This document shows positions 29,328 through 37,649 of a stretch of 64,000 nt of DNA, piece after piece (position 1 is the stretch's first letter; each line of letters opens with the position of its first letter). The stretch is from contig NZ_JAJAVB010000025.1 of the NCBI RefSeq assembly GCF_020615385.1, positions 705,296 to 769,295 on the forward strand. The letters run 5' to 3'. The translations under genes were made by a program, and so were the position numbers. This stretch comes from Jiella soli (GTDB lineage: Bacteria > Pseudomonadota > Alphaproteobacteria > Rhizobiales > Rhizobiaceae). The notes under the pieces were generated by a model that saw nothing but the letters and a program-made list of their open reading frames with translations, was not told where the DNA came from and ran no database searches.

Positions 29328-30359
29328 TCAGGATCCGGCGACGGTGACGCTCGCTCCCGTCCGGCCCGCCTCGATGAGCGCATCGATCAGCCGGTGCGCC
29401 TTCAGCGCCTCGCGGCCGGTGACGCGCGGGGCGCGGCGCTCGTCCAGCGTGTCGAGGAAATCGGCGATGGCGCTGCGGTGCCAGTCATGCGGGAAGGCCA
29501 TCGGATCGGCGCCCGTGCCGCCTTCGCTCGCGACCGGCTCGAAGCGCTCGCGCCGCCCGTCGCGAAAGGCGATGTCGAGGCCGGTGCCGGCGAGCACTGC
29601 CGTGCCATGCGCGCAGATCAGTTCGATCCGCTCGGGAAAGCCCGGATAGGCGGCGGTCGTCGCGTCGATCGTGCCGAGCGCGCCGTTTGCGAAGCGCACG
29701 CCGGCGGCGACCATGTCCTCGGTCTCCATGCGGTGCAGCGGGCTGGTTCCGGCAAAGCCGCGGACCTCGACGACGGGACCGGCCAGCGACAGCATCAGGT
29801 CGAGCGTGTGGATCCCCTGCGTCAGGAGCACGCCGCCGCCATCGCGGGCCAGCGTGCCGCGGCCGGGCTCGTCGTAATAGCCCTGCGGCCGCCACAGCCG
29901 GATCGTCGTCGAGCAGCCGGCGACGGCGCCGAGATCGCCGCGCCCAAGGATTTCCGCGAGCCTCTCCGCCGCCGGGCGAAACCGGTGCTGCAGGACGATG
30001 CCGAGCGTCGCGCCGGCCGCCTCGCAGGCCGCGACCATCGCCTCGGCGCGCTCCGTCGTGATCTCCAGCGGCTTTTCCAGGAGCACGTGCTTGCCGGCCG
30101 CCGCGGCCTTGCCGACGATGTCGCCATGCGTGTTCGGCGGGGTCAGCACGATGAGCGCGTCGACCGAGGGATCGCCGAGGATCGCATCGATGCTGCCCGC
30201 GGTCGGAAACGGATAACGTCCAGCGAAGCTTTCGCGCCGCGCGGGCGTCGGGCTGAAGGCGTAGGCGACCTCCACGCGGTCAGAAAGGTCGATGAGACTG
30301 CGGGCATGGACGTCGGCCACCATGCCGAGCCCGACGATCGCGACGCGCCGTTTTGTCAT
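29328..30359 (-). CDS. Gfo/Idh/MocA-family NAD(P)-dependent sugar dehydrogenase
   Basis: 343 residues. N-terminal Rossmann motif RRVAIVGLGMVADVHARSL; the signature ALIVLTPPNTHGDIVGKAAAAGKHVLLEKPLE carries the conserved EKP lysine; the GGGVLLTQGIHTLDLMLSL segment holds the catalytic His pair. Starts at ATG 30357-30359 (MTKRRVAI). It is convergent with kduD and divergent from the DegT aminotransferase. With that neighbour it could make a 3-keto or amino nucleotide sugar, as WbpB/WbpE do. A role in inositol or uronate oxidation is also possible. Confidence 0.85.
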   Translation of the reverse strand: MTKRRVAIVGLGMVADVHARSLIDLSDRVEVAYAFSPTPARRESFAGRYPFPTAGSIDAILGDPSVDALIVLTPPNTHGDIVGKAAAAGKHVLLEKPLEITTERAEAMVAACEAAGATLGIVLQHRFRPAAERLAEILGRGDLGAVAGCSTTIRLWRPQGYYDEPGRGTLARDGGGVLLTQGIHTLDLMLSLAGPVVEVRGFAGTSPLHRMETEDMVAAGVRFANGALGTIDATTAAYPGFPERIELICAHGTAVLAGTGLDIAFRDGRRERFEPVASEGGTGADPMAFPHDWHRSAIADFLDTLDERRAPRVTGREALKAHRLIDALIEAGRTGASVTVAGS

Positions 30360-30566
30360 CTGCCGGGTCCTCCCTTGCCGCCTCGCTCGTCCTGCCGCTT
30401 CTAGCCCTTGCCCGGCCGGCTGTCTCGCATGCCGGCAAGCTGCCGCCGCAATTCCGCTGTTATGAGCCATTGACACGAATCTTGAATGGCGCGACCGCCG
30501 CGTTCCGATACCTCTCTCGGACAGCCGTTTGGCGGCGATTCGCGCAAATTTCCAAAGGCTCGACGC

Positions 30567-31706
30567 ATGCAGACCATCCCCCTCATCGACCTCGCCACGC
30601 AGCGCGACAGGATCCGCGACAAGGTCGACCGGCGCATCGCCGCCGTGCTCGATCACGGCGCCTTCATCATGGGGCCGGAGATCCGCGAACTGGAGGCGGC
30701 GCTGTCGGCCTTTGGCGGGATGACCCATACGCTCTCCTGCGCCTCCGGCACCGACGCCCTCGCGCTGCCGCTGATGGCCTGGGGCATCAGGCCGGGCGAT
30801 GCGGTCTTCTGCCCGAGCTTCACCTTCGCCGCGACCGCCGAGGTCGTCGCCTGGCTCGGCGCGACGCCCTATTTCGTCGACGTCGACATCGAGACCTTCA
30901 ACATGGACCTGGACAGCCTCGAAACGGCGATCGCCGAGGCCGAGGCGGCCAAGGGCCTGACGCCGCGCGCGATCATTGCCGTCGACCTCTTCGGCCAGCC
31001 GGCCGACTATGCCGCGATCCGGCGGATCGCCGACGCGCACGGGCTGAAGATCATCTCCGACGCCGCGCAGGGCTATGGCGGCACGATCGACGGCAAGATG
31101 TCGAGCCACTGGTCCGATGTTGTCGCGACCAGCTTCTTTCCGGCCAAGCCCCTCGGCTGCTACGGCGACGGCGGCGCCGTCCAGACGAATGACGAGGAGC
31201 TTGCCGCGGTGATGACCTCGCTGCGCGTCCACGGCCAGAACCTCGACGACAAGTACGACAACATCCGCATCGGCATGAACGGCCGGATGGACACGATCCA
31301 GGCGGCGGTGCTCCTCGAAAAGCTGGCGATCTTCCCGGACGAGATCGAAGCGCGGGGCCGGATCGCGGCGCGCTACCATCAGAAGCTCTCGAACATCGCC
31401 ACCCCGCAGACCCTCCTGCGCGATGCCGTCTCGACCTGGGCCCAGTACACGATCCGCCTGCCCGAAGGCGCGGACCGCGCGGGCGTCCAGGCGAAGCTCC
31501 GCGAGGCGGGCGTGCCGACGGCGATCTACTATCCCCGCCCGCTCCACCGCCAGACCGCCTACCAGCACTTCCCCGTCGCCGGCGGCGAACTCAAGGCCTC
31601 CGACGCGCTCGCGCGCGACGTGCTCAGCCTGCCGATGCACGCCTATCTGAGCGACGAGACGCAGGATTATATCGTCGAGACGCTGGCGGGGGCGCTCGGG
31701 GGGTGA
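30567..31706 (+). CDS. DegT/DnrJ/EryC1/StrS-family sugar aminotransferase
   Basis: 379 residues. PLP Lys is 194 in SFFPAKPLGCYGDGG; the cofactor-binding segments GTDALALPLMAWGI, PSFTFAATAE and DAAQGYGGTI are conserved. Members use glutamate to aminate keto nucleotide sugars for surface glycans, as WbpE does. It begins at ATG 30567 (MQTIPLIDLATQ) after AAAGG. Divergent from the Gfo/Idh gene with 207 bp between them. Probably one functional unit with it. Confidence 0.88.
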   Translation: MQTIPLIDLATQRDRIRDKVDRRIAAVLDHGAFIMGPEIRELEAALSAFGGMTHTLSCASGTDALALPLMAWGIRPGDAVFCPSFTFAATAEVVAWLGATPYFVDVDIETFNMDLDSLETAIAEAEAAKGLTPRAIIAVDLFGQPADYAAIRRIADAHGLKIISDAAQGYGGTIDGKMSSHWSDVVATSFFPAKPLGCYGDGGAVQTNDEELAAVMTSLRVHGQNLDDKYDNIRIGMNGRMDTIQAAVLLEKLAIFPDEIEARGRIAARYHQKLSNIATPQTLLRDAVSTWAQYTIRLPEGADRAGVQAKLREAGVPTAIYYPRPLHRQTAYQHFPVAGGELKASDALARDVLSLPMHAYLSDETQDYIVETLAGALGG

Positions 31707-31991
31707 GGGCGTCGCTCCGGACGGGTTGGGTGCCGGCGACCTTGTGTCGGCGCTCTCTATCTTGCGGCGGTCTTCGATCTGGGCCAGCGCCTCTCATCGT
31801 GAGGCACTCGCGCGTGCCGAGGGGCGCAGGATCGCGGGGGAGGTGCACGCATCATCCTGATACCCCTCCACCCTCTCCTGTCGGCAGGCGCAGGGTTGCG
31901 GAAGCTGACTTGAAGGCTTTAAATATAGGAAAATAATCCCCATCCTTCATTCTCCTCGCAGACTGCTCCCCGTCGATGACGGAGGCTGCAG

Positions 31992-32855
31992 ATGCGAGAA
32001 CGTGAGACTGATGGGGAGCGGTGGGCAATCCGGCAGGGCCTGCTCGCACTACGCGCCCAGATCGCCGGGCTCCGCGTCAGTCTCGCCGCGCGTCGGCTGG
32101 GCCGCAAACACAACTTCGATCCGAACCAACCGCGCTGGCCGAAGGGCAGCGGCGGCATCTCCGGCCGCTGGCGCGATGCGGGCGGCGGTTCCGCCGGCGC
32201 TCGGCCTGTCCGCTATGCCGGGCTCACGGGCAAAGGTCCGAAGACGCGGAGCGACGCGTTCCCGACCGCGCCTGGCAAGACGCGTAGGCTGCGCCTGCCG
32301 CCGCCCGAGCGGTTGCCGCCGGGGATCGGTGATAACGGCGGTCCGCCGCTGGAGGATCCGCCGGAGATCCCGAAGCGCGATCCCGGCAGTGACAGAGGCC
32401 GCTTCCCGATCGCAAAACGGACGGCCTTCTGGCTCCTGCGGGCGCTGAAGCGCGGGGACAGGCGCGTCGCGATTGTCGTCGCGGCGATAGAAAGCATCGG
32501 GTATCTCACCGGGTTTTTTGATGAAATCGAGGCGTCCATCGACGGTCCCAAGTCTCTTGATGAGCTGCGGCGCGCCGTAAAGGAGCAGGATGGCCGCAAG
32601 GGCACTCACGTCCACCACATCGTAGAGAAGGCGTCGGCGGAACAGGACGGCTTCCCGAAGTCGATGATCGAGGGCGAGAATAACCTGGTTCGTATCCCCC
32701 GCTACCAGCACGAGAACATCTCGGCTTGGTATCAAAGAAGGAATCCGGACTATGACTGGCAATCGCCAAGGCGCTATTTGCGCGGACGAAGTTGGGAGGA
32801 GAGAATGCAAATGGGGCTGGATCTCCTCATCAAAGAAGGACTCTTGAAGCCATGA
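31992..32855 (+). CDS. Putative HNH/His-Me-type nuclease toxin
   Basis: 287 residues. The N-terminal half carries the modules NFDPNQPRWPKGSGGISGRW (41-60) and GIGDNGGPP (111-119). Such modules recur in front of variable C-terminal domains in alphaproteobacterial phage-head and toxin-like proteins. The C-terminal domain contains GTHVHHIVEKASAEQDGFP (204-222, His208-His209) and ENNLVRIPRYQHENISAWY (His240). This looks like an HNH/endonuclease-VII-style centre but is not proven. GGAGG precedes the ATG by six bases, and the stop overlaps the next gene's ATG. There is no signal peptide, so any export would need a carrier. The adjoining DUF2019 gene suggests a toxin-immunity pair. Confidence 0.6.
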   Translation: MRERETDGERWAIRQGLLALRAQIAGLRVSLAARRLGRKHNFDPNQPRWPKGSGGISGRWRDAGGGSAGARPVRYAGLTGKGPKTRSDAFPTAPGKTRRLRLPPPERLPPGIGDNGGPPLEDPPEIPKRDPGSDRGRFPIAKRTAFWLLRALKRGDRRVAIVVAAIESIGYLTGFFDEIEASIDGPKSLDELRRAVKEQDGRKGTHVHHIVEKASAEQDGFPKSMIEGENNLVRIPRYQHENISAWYQRRNPDYDWQSPRRYLRGRSWEERMQMGLDLLIKEGLLKP

Positions 32856-33232
32856 GCTCCCTGTCGCTTCGTCATCTGACATCCGCCTCCGTCGAGGAGA
32901 TCCTCGCCGACTACGTGCGGATGAGCCTCGAACAGTACGAATACAATCTCGACGGTGATTTCCGGTCCTATAACATGACGGTTCCCCGGCAGATCGCGCT
33001 CGAAGCCGAACTCCGGCGGAGGGACGGCGATCAGCGACGAGCACTTCTTGCGCTGTTCGATCATCCGAACATGCAGGTGCGCTTGAACGCTGCCCGGGCG
33101 GCGAGACCGGTCGCTCCCGTCGAGGCCCGCCGGAAGATCGAAGAGATTGCCGCCTCCGGTCACTACCCCCAGTCTGCCGATGCCGGATCGAGCCTTTCTG
33201 CAATGGATAGAGGCATCTACAAGCCGGATTGA
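32852..33232 (+). CDS. DUF2019 protein, probable immunity partner
   Basis: 126 residues with the DUF2019 pattern: LEAELRRRDGDQRRALLALFDHPNMQVRLNAARA, ending SGHYPQSADAGSSLSAMDRGIYKPD. The helical repeats look HEAT-like, fitting a protein-binding scaffold. It overlaps the putative nuclease by ATGA, so both are made together, as expected if it neutralises the upstream protein. Function of the family is not established. Confidence is high for the family, lower for the immunity role. Confidence 0.8.
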   Translation: MSSLSLRHLTSASVEEILADYVRMSLEQYEYNLDGDFRSYNMTVPRQIALEAELRRRDGDQRRALLALFDHPNMQVRLNAARAARPVAPVEARRKIEEIAASGHYPQSADAGSSLSAMDRGIYKPD

Positions 33233-33558
33233 CGTCAGCGTGACGAGCAACCGCTCGAATATCCGCAACCCGCAGCCCGCAGCCCGCAATCCGCCGACGC
33301 CTGGGGGGCATGCTCGATGCGCTCGATAGAGGCGTCTTCTTTTCCGGTGTCGGTCGGATCGACGTCCAGCCGCTGCAGCCCTTGGCGCCGGAGGATTCGC
33401 CCCGCGACCGAAGCGCCGGAACTGCGCCCTCTAGCCAAGTTCCGCACCCGTCGAACGCCCCGTCGCTCTGGACGCCGCGCTGAAATGCTGTAAACCCCGC
33501 CGCGATTGCCGGGCGCCGTTGGGCACGCTGCCGTCCGGCGCAAGCGATGGAGACGGTC
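33233..33558. other. Gene-free stretch before argC
   Basis: 326 bases without a believable gene. It holds three short direct repeats of CCCGCAG near 33270. Nothing else recognisable. Confidence 0.4.
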
Positions 33559-34614
33559 ATGGCCGAGAAGATCAGGATCGGCGTTCTGGGCGCCAGCGGC
33601 TATACGGGTGCGGATCTCGTGCGCCTTGCCGTGCGCCATCCGAACATGGAGATCGCGGTGCTGACCGCGAACAGCCATGCCGGCAAGCCGATGCGCGCCG
33701 TCTTCAAGCATTTCGCGCATGTCGACCTGCCGGATCTCGTCACCATCGAGGACGCGGACTGGGGCGCCGTCGACGCGGTGTTCTGCGGCCTGCCGCACGG
33801 CACCACGCAGGCGATCACCAAGGACATCTTCGAGCGCTATCCGAAGGTGAAGATCATCGACATGTCTGCCGATTTCCGGCTGCGCGATCCCGCCGTCTAC
33901 AAGGAGTGGTACGGGCTCGACCACACCGCGATGGAGATCCAGACCGAGGCGGTCTACGGCCTCACCGAGCTCTATCGAAGCGAGATCGCCGGGGCGCGGC
34001 TGATCGCCTGTCCCGGCTGCTATCCGACGGCGGTCCTTCTGTCGCTGGTGCCGCTGGCGAAGGCCGGGCTGATCGACATCTCCGACATCGTCATCGACGC
34101 CAAGTCCGGCGTCTCCGGCGCCGGCCGGGGCCTGAAGGAGAACACGCTCTTCTGCGAGGCGGGCGAGGGGCTCTCGCCCTATTCCGTCGGCAAGCACCGG
34201 CACATGGCCGAGATCGAGCAGGAGATCGGCAAGGCCGGCGGGGTGGCGGATCTGCGCGTCAACTTTACCCCGCATCTCATCCCGATGAGCCGGGGCGAGC
34301 TGTGCACGAGCTATGTCCGGCTTCCCCAAGGCCAGACCGCCGCGGATTTGCGCGGGCATCTGATCGAGACCTATGCCAGGGAGCCCTTCGTCACCATCGC
34401 CGACGAGGGCGTCCTGCCGCAGACCCAGATGGTGCGCGGCTCGAATTATGTCGTGATCAACGTCGTGCCCGACCGCATCCCCGGCCGCGCGATCGTCATC
34501 TCGACCCTCGACAATCTGGTGAAGGGATCGGCCGGCCAGGCGATCCAGAACTTCAACGTCGCCTACGGCATCAAGGAGACGACCGGCATCGAGCAGCTGC
34601 CGCTGTTCCCATGA
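33559..34614 (+). CDS. argC: N-acetyl-gamma-glutamyl-phosphate reductase (type 1)
   Basis: 351 residues. It reduces N-acetylglutamyl phosphate to the semialdehyde in arginine synthesis. NADP-binding motif GVLGASGYTGADLVRL, catalytic Cys in RLIACPGCYPTAV, and substrate-binding DAKSGVSGAGRGLKE and HRHMAEIEQE are all present. The ATG at 33559 is preceded by GGAG; the earlier ATG (33547) would place this SD inside the gene. It is monocistronic, with a terminator directly downstream. Confidence 0.97.
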   Translation: MAEKIRIGVLGASGYTGADLVRLAVRHPNMEIAVLTANSHAGKPMRAVFKHFAHVDLPDLVTIEDADWGAVDAVFCGLPHGTTQAITKDIFERYPKVKIIDMSADFRLRDPAVYKEWYGLDHTAMEIQTEAVYGLTELYRSEIAGARLIACPGCYPTAVLLSLVPLAKAGLIDISDIVIDAKSGVSGAGRGLKENTLFCEAGEGLSPYSVGKHRHMAEIEQEIGKAGGVADLRVNFTPHLIPMSRGELCTSYVRLPQGQTAADLRGHLIETYAREPFVTIADEGVLPQTQMVRGSNYVVINVVPDRIPGRAIVISTLDNLVKGSAGQAIQNFNVAYGIKETTGIEQLPLFP

Positions 34615-34621
34615 TGACGGG

Positions 34622-34657
34622 CCCGGACGGCTTCGGTTGAAGTCGTCCGGGTTCTTT
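34622..34657 (+). terminator. Rho-independent terminator of argC
   Basis: A 13-bp stem (34622-34634 with 34639-34651, one G-U pair), loop GGTT, then TTCTTT. It lies 8 bases past the argC stop and between convergent genes, so it may serve both. Confidence 0.75.
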
Positions 34658-34708
34658 CGCTGCGGTCAGCGACCACTGGTCGCGGGCGCCGCCTTGGGCG
34701 GGATGCCC

Positions 34709-35473
34709 TCAGCTCTCCTTCCCGAGATACCGGCCGAGGAAGCTCTGGAGCGCGTCCCAGGATTTCTCGTCCGCGACCTTCCGGTAGCGGTCCGAGTCGA
34801 AGACGGTAAAGGCGTGCGGGGCGCCGGAATAGACTTCGAGCTCGTAGGCGATGCCCTTGTCCTCGAGCGTCTTGACCAGCGAGAAGGCCTCGCTCGGGGG
34901 AACCGAGCTGTCGGCGCCGCCCTGGGCGATCAGGATCGGCGCGGTACCGTCGGGATAGGTCTGGCCGTCGGGCGTTGCGAGCGTGCCGTGGAAGGTCGCA
35001 TAGCCGGCGACGTCCGACCCCTTGCCCGAGCGGGCGAGCTCGAGGACGCCGGCGCCGCCGAAGCAATAGCCGATGACGACCGCCTGCTCCTCTCCGGATC
35101 GTTCGCGCGCTTTCTGAAGCCCGGCGGCAACGCGCGTCAGCATCGCCTCGCGGTCCTCGTAGAGCGTGCCCGTCGCCGCCTTCTTCGCCTCGGTGGTCTC
35201 CGGCCGCTTGCCCTTGCCGAAGAGGTCGAGCGCGAAGGCGTCATAGCCGAGTTCGGCCAGCATGTCGGCGCGCTTCTTCTCGTAGTCGGTCAGCCCGTCC
35301 CAGTCGTGGATGACGAGGACGAGACCCTTCGCCTCGCCGTCGGCGGGGGCAAAATAGCCTTCGTAGTCGGCGCCCGCGGCCTGATAGGTCACGGCCTCGC
35401 CGGCCATTGCGGGCGCTGCGCCGGCAAGTAGCGTCAGCGTGGCGGCAATCGAAATGGTGCTGCGCGTCGTCAT
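34709..35473 (-). CDS. Secreted dienelactone hydrolase-family protein
   Basis: 254 residues. A signal peptide of 24 residues (ending AMA) precedes the alpha/beta-hydrolase. Catalytic triad: Cys137 in GYCFGGAG, Asp188 in GGADSS and His220 in APHAF, as in dienelactone hydrolases. Begins at ATG 35473 (MTTRSTISIAATL); the long upstream frame is not supported. It is likely a periplasmic esterase or lactonase of unknown substrate. Convergent with argC. Confidence 0.85.
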   Translation of the reverse strand: MTTRSTISIAATLTLLAGAAPAMAGEAVTYQAAGADYEGYFAPADGEAKGLVLVIHDWDGLTDYEKKRADMLAELGYDAFALDLFGKGKRPETTEAKKAATGTLYEDREAMLTRVAAGLQKARERSGEEQAVVIGYCFGGAGVLELARSGKGSDVAGYATFHGTLATPDGQTYPDGTAPILIAQGGADSSVPPSEAFSLVKTLEDKGIAYELEVYSGAPHAFTVFDSDRYRKVADEKSWDALQSFLGRYLGKES

Positions 35474-35629
35474 CTGGTTCTCCCGTGCGTTCCCCTGGTC
35501 CACGCGAAGGTAGACCGGCGGAAGCGGCAGGGGAGCGGCAATCGCCGCGATTGCGATAAAGCCGGTATCACAGCCTCGTGCGTCGCGGCGCTCGGGCCCC
35601 GCGGCGGCGGCCGCCACAGGCCTGATGCG

Positions 35630-36715
35630 TCAGGCGGCGAGCGGCTCGCGATGCTCGCCTTTCAGTCCGCGCGCATGGATCACTGCGGTCGCCAGCACGA
35701 TCATCCCGCCGGCCTGGTGGGCGAGCGCCCATCCGATCGGCACGACCATCAGGAGCGTGGTGATGCCGATCGCGGCCTGGGCCGCGACGACGAGGAACAG
35801 GACAAACGCGCCGCGCGTGTGGCGCGTGCCCGGCGTCTGCAGCCAGGCGGCCAGGGCATGGAGGCCAGTGACGGCGAAGAGCAGATAGGCGCAGCAGCGA
35901 TGCACGAACTGCACGGTCAGGACGTTCTCGAAGAAATTGCGCCAGGCAGGGACGATCGACAACAGATTATCGGGCACGAGCGCGCCGTCCATCAGCGGCC
36001 AGGTGTTGTAGATCAGCCCGGCCCGCAGCCCGGCGACGAGGCCGCCCAGATAGATCTGCACGAGCGCTAGAAGCACGATCAGCCCGCCGACGAAGACCGA
36101 CCCGCGCGAGGGCGGCGCCACGATCGGTCGGCGCGCGAGCCCGCGCGCGACCCAGATCGTCGCGGCGAAGATGATGCTCGCCACGGTGAGGTGAGTGGCA
36201 AGCCGGTACTGGCTGACCTCGGTCCGGACGCTGAGGCCCGAGGCGACCATCCACCAGCCGATCGCGCCCTGCAGCGCCCCGAGGGCGAGAATGCCGAGGA
36301 GCCGGGGCTTCAGGAACGGCTCCAGCCGTCCGGTGAGCCAGAAGAACAGGAGCGGGAGCGCGAAGACGACACCGACGCCTCTCGCGAGCAGCCGGTGCGT
36401 CCACTCCCACCAGTAGATCGTCTTGAACCCAGAGAGATCCATGCCCTGGTTCATCTCCCGGTATTGCGGGATCTGCTGGTAGCGGACGAATTCCTCCTGC
36501 CACTCGGCGGCCGAAAGCGGCGGGATCACTCCATGGATCGGCTTCCATTCGGTGATGGACAGGCCGGACTCGGTCAGCCGCGTCGCGCCGCCGACGAGAA
36601 CCAGCGCGAAGATGAACAGCGCCACCGCATAGAGCCAGATGCGCACGGCCGATCGGTCGCGCCGGGCAGGCGTTGCGGTCAGGGGGCTGTCGTCGGTATA
36701 GGCGAGGCTCGTCAT
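35630..36715 (-). CDS. ctaA: Heme A synthase (COX15/CtaA)
   Basis: 361 residues with eight membrane helices. It oxidises heme O methyl to the formyl group of heme A for cytochrome aa3 oxidase. Conserved segments: [61 protein letters not shown] and [16 protein letters not shown], with four heme-ligand His. ATG 36715 (MTSLAYTDD) is chosen. The divergent DUF2842 gene is a typical neighbour in Hyphomicrobiales. The C-terminal stop overlaps a small inverted repeat. Confidence 0.95.
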   Translation of the reverse strand: MTSLAYTDDSPLTATPARRDRSAVRIWLYAVALFIFALVLVGGATRLTESGLSITEWKPIHGVIPPLSAAEWQEEFVRYQQIPQYREMNQGMDLSGFKTIYWWEWTHRLLARGVGVVFALPLLFFWLTGRLEPFLKPRLLGILALGALQGAIGWWMVASGLSVRTEVSQYRLATHLTVASIIFAATIWVARGLARRPIVAPPSRGSVFVGGLIVLLALVQIYLGGLVAGLRAGLIYNTWPLMDGALVPDNLLSIVPAWRNFFENVLTVQFVHRCCAYLLFAVTGLHALAAWLQTPGTRHTRGAFVLFLVVAAQAAIGITTLLMVVPIGWALAHQAGGMIVLATAVIHARGLKGEHREPLAA

Positions 36716-36848
36716 GGCGCGAGGCTTTGCACCCAAAGCCCGGCGCGATCAAGACGCCGAAACGTCCCAGCCCCGTCGGGCGGACACCTCGTGTGCCGGA
36801 TCGGGCGAAGCGCCCAGCGTGCCGCGAAGCGCGAGAGGAGCGAAGACA

Positions 36849-37058
36849 ATGCCGGTCCGGATCAAGAAGCTCATCGGCACGGTCATCCTGATCCTGCTCG
36901 TCTCGATCTATGCGGTGCTCGCGACGGCGATCGCCAGCCTCTATCTCGGCAATGCGAGTGGCTGGGTGCATCTGGCCTATTTCCTGTTCACGGGCTTCCT
37001 GTGGGTTCTGCCGGCGATGTGGGTGATCAAGTGGATGGAGACCGCGCCGCGCGGCTGA
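36849..37058 (+). CDS. DUF2842 small membrane protein
   Basis: 69 residues with two membrane helices: LIGTVILILLVSIYAVLATAIA and HLAYFLFTGFLWVLPAMWVIKWM, ending ETAPRG. This is the DUF2842 family, found next to ctaA in many Hyphomicrobiales; a link to cytochrome oxidase assembly is plausible but unproven. GAGAGGAGCGAAGACA precedes the ATG. Confidence 0.85.
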   Translation: MPVRIKKLIGTVILILLVSIYAVLATAIASLYLGNASGWVHLAYFLFTGFLWVLPAMWVIKWMETAPRG

Positions 37059-37117
37059 GGCCGGGCGGAACGGCAGGGCAGGGGGCTGCGGGATCGTCCT
37101 GTCCGGTCCGGCTTTGC

Positions 37118-37135
37118 CTGTGACCCGGGTCACAG
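37118..37135. promoter_or_regulatory. Perfect 18-bp palindrome, CRP-like
   Basis: CTGTGACCCGGGTCACAG is its own reverse complement and contains TGTGA-N6-TCACA, the CRP/Clr consensus core. It lies 76 bp before the start codon of the small secreted protein and downstream of DUF2842. Confidence 0.6.
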
Positions 37136-37211
37136 CCGGCGGGACGGGCTCCGGCTACCTTCTGGTCATCGGCGGACACGGGGTTCGCCGGCAACGAGAA
37201 GGAAGACAGAT

Positions 37212-37481
37212 ATGATCCGCAAGACCATTCTCGCCCTCGCCACTGTCGCCATCGCGGCCACCGGCTCCATGACCACCGCCAATGCCGGCGGCTACTCGGG
37301 CGGCTACAGTTTCGGCAGCTACGAGCAGGCCGGCTACTACGGCTCCCATTCCGGCCATCGCAAGAACTACCGGGCTCACCGTAAGCACTGCTTCTGGAAG
37401 AAGAGGAAGGTCATCGTCGGCTACGACTATGACGGCTATCCGCGCTACAAGATCAAGCGCGTCAAGGTCTGCTCCTACTGA
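37212..37481 (+). CDS. Small secreted Gly/Tyr/Lys-rich protein
   Basis: 89 residues. Signal peptide TILALATVAIAATGSMTTANA; the mature protein has GGYSGGYSFGSYEQAGYYGSH repeats, then a basic Tyr/Lys tail HCFWKKRKVIVGYDYDGYPRYK with a Cys at each end. Small secreted proteins of this kind are common in Hyphomicrobiales, with no assigned function. AGAAGGAAG precedes ATG 37212. A rho-independent terminator follows at 37509, and a CRP-like palindrome precedes it. Confidence 0.7.
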   Translation: MIRKTILALATVAIAATGSMTTANAGGYSGGYSFGSYEQAGYYGSHSGHRKNYRAHRKHCFWKKRKVIVGYDYDGYPRYKIKRVKVCSY

Positions 37482-37508
37482 GCGATCACATGCCGCCAAC
37501 AGGAATAG

Positions 37509-37541
37509 GGCCCTCGGTTTTACGCCGGGGGCCTTTGCTTT
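37509..37541 (+). terminator. Rho-independent terminator after the small secreted gene
   Basis: GGCCCTCGG (37509-37517) pairs with CCGGGGGCC (37525-37533) with one T-G pair, loop TTTTACG, then TTTGCTTTG. It lies 28 bases after the stop codon. Confidence 0.75.
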
Positions 37542-37649
37542 GTGACAGGCGTTACCGCCGCGCTTGCCGACCGAGATGCCGGAAGCGGCAGGTCATCCTC
37601 GGCCTTGCGGAGAAGGGGGCTGGCCCGTATGCGAGCCGGCAGCACCGCA

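Noticed and set aside
30360-31640. N-terminal extension of the Gfo/Idh frame to 770 codons
   Set aside because: The extension is antisense to the DegT gene; the true start is ATG 30359, just before the Rossmann motif.
33262-33295. Tandem CCCGCAG repeats as a CRISPR-like or VNTR array
   Set aside because: Only three short copies, not long enough to support a repeat-based element.
35620-35635. GCCTGA-TGCG-TCAGGC inverted repeat at the end of ctaA
   Set aside because: Short and overlapping the stop codon, without a U-tract; not supported as a terminator.
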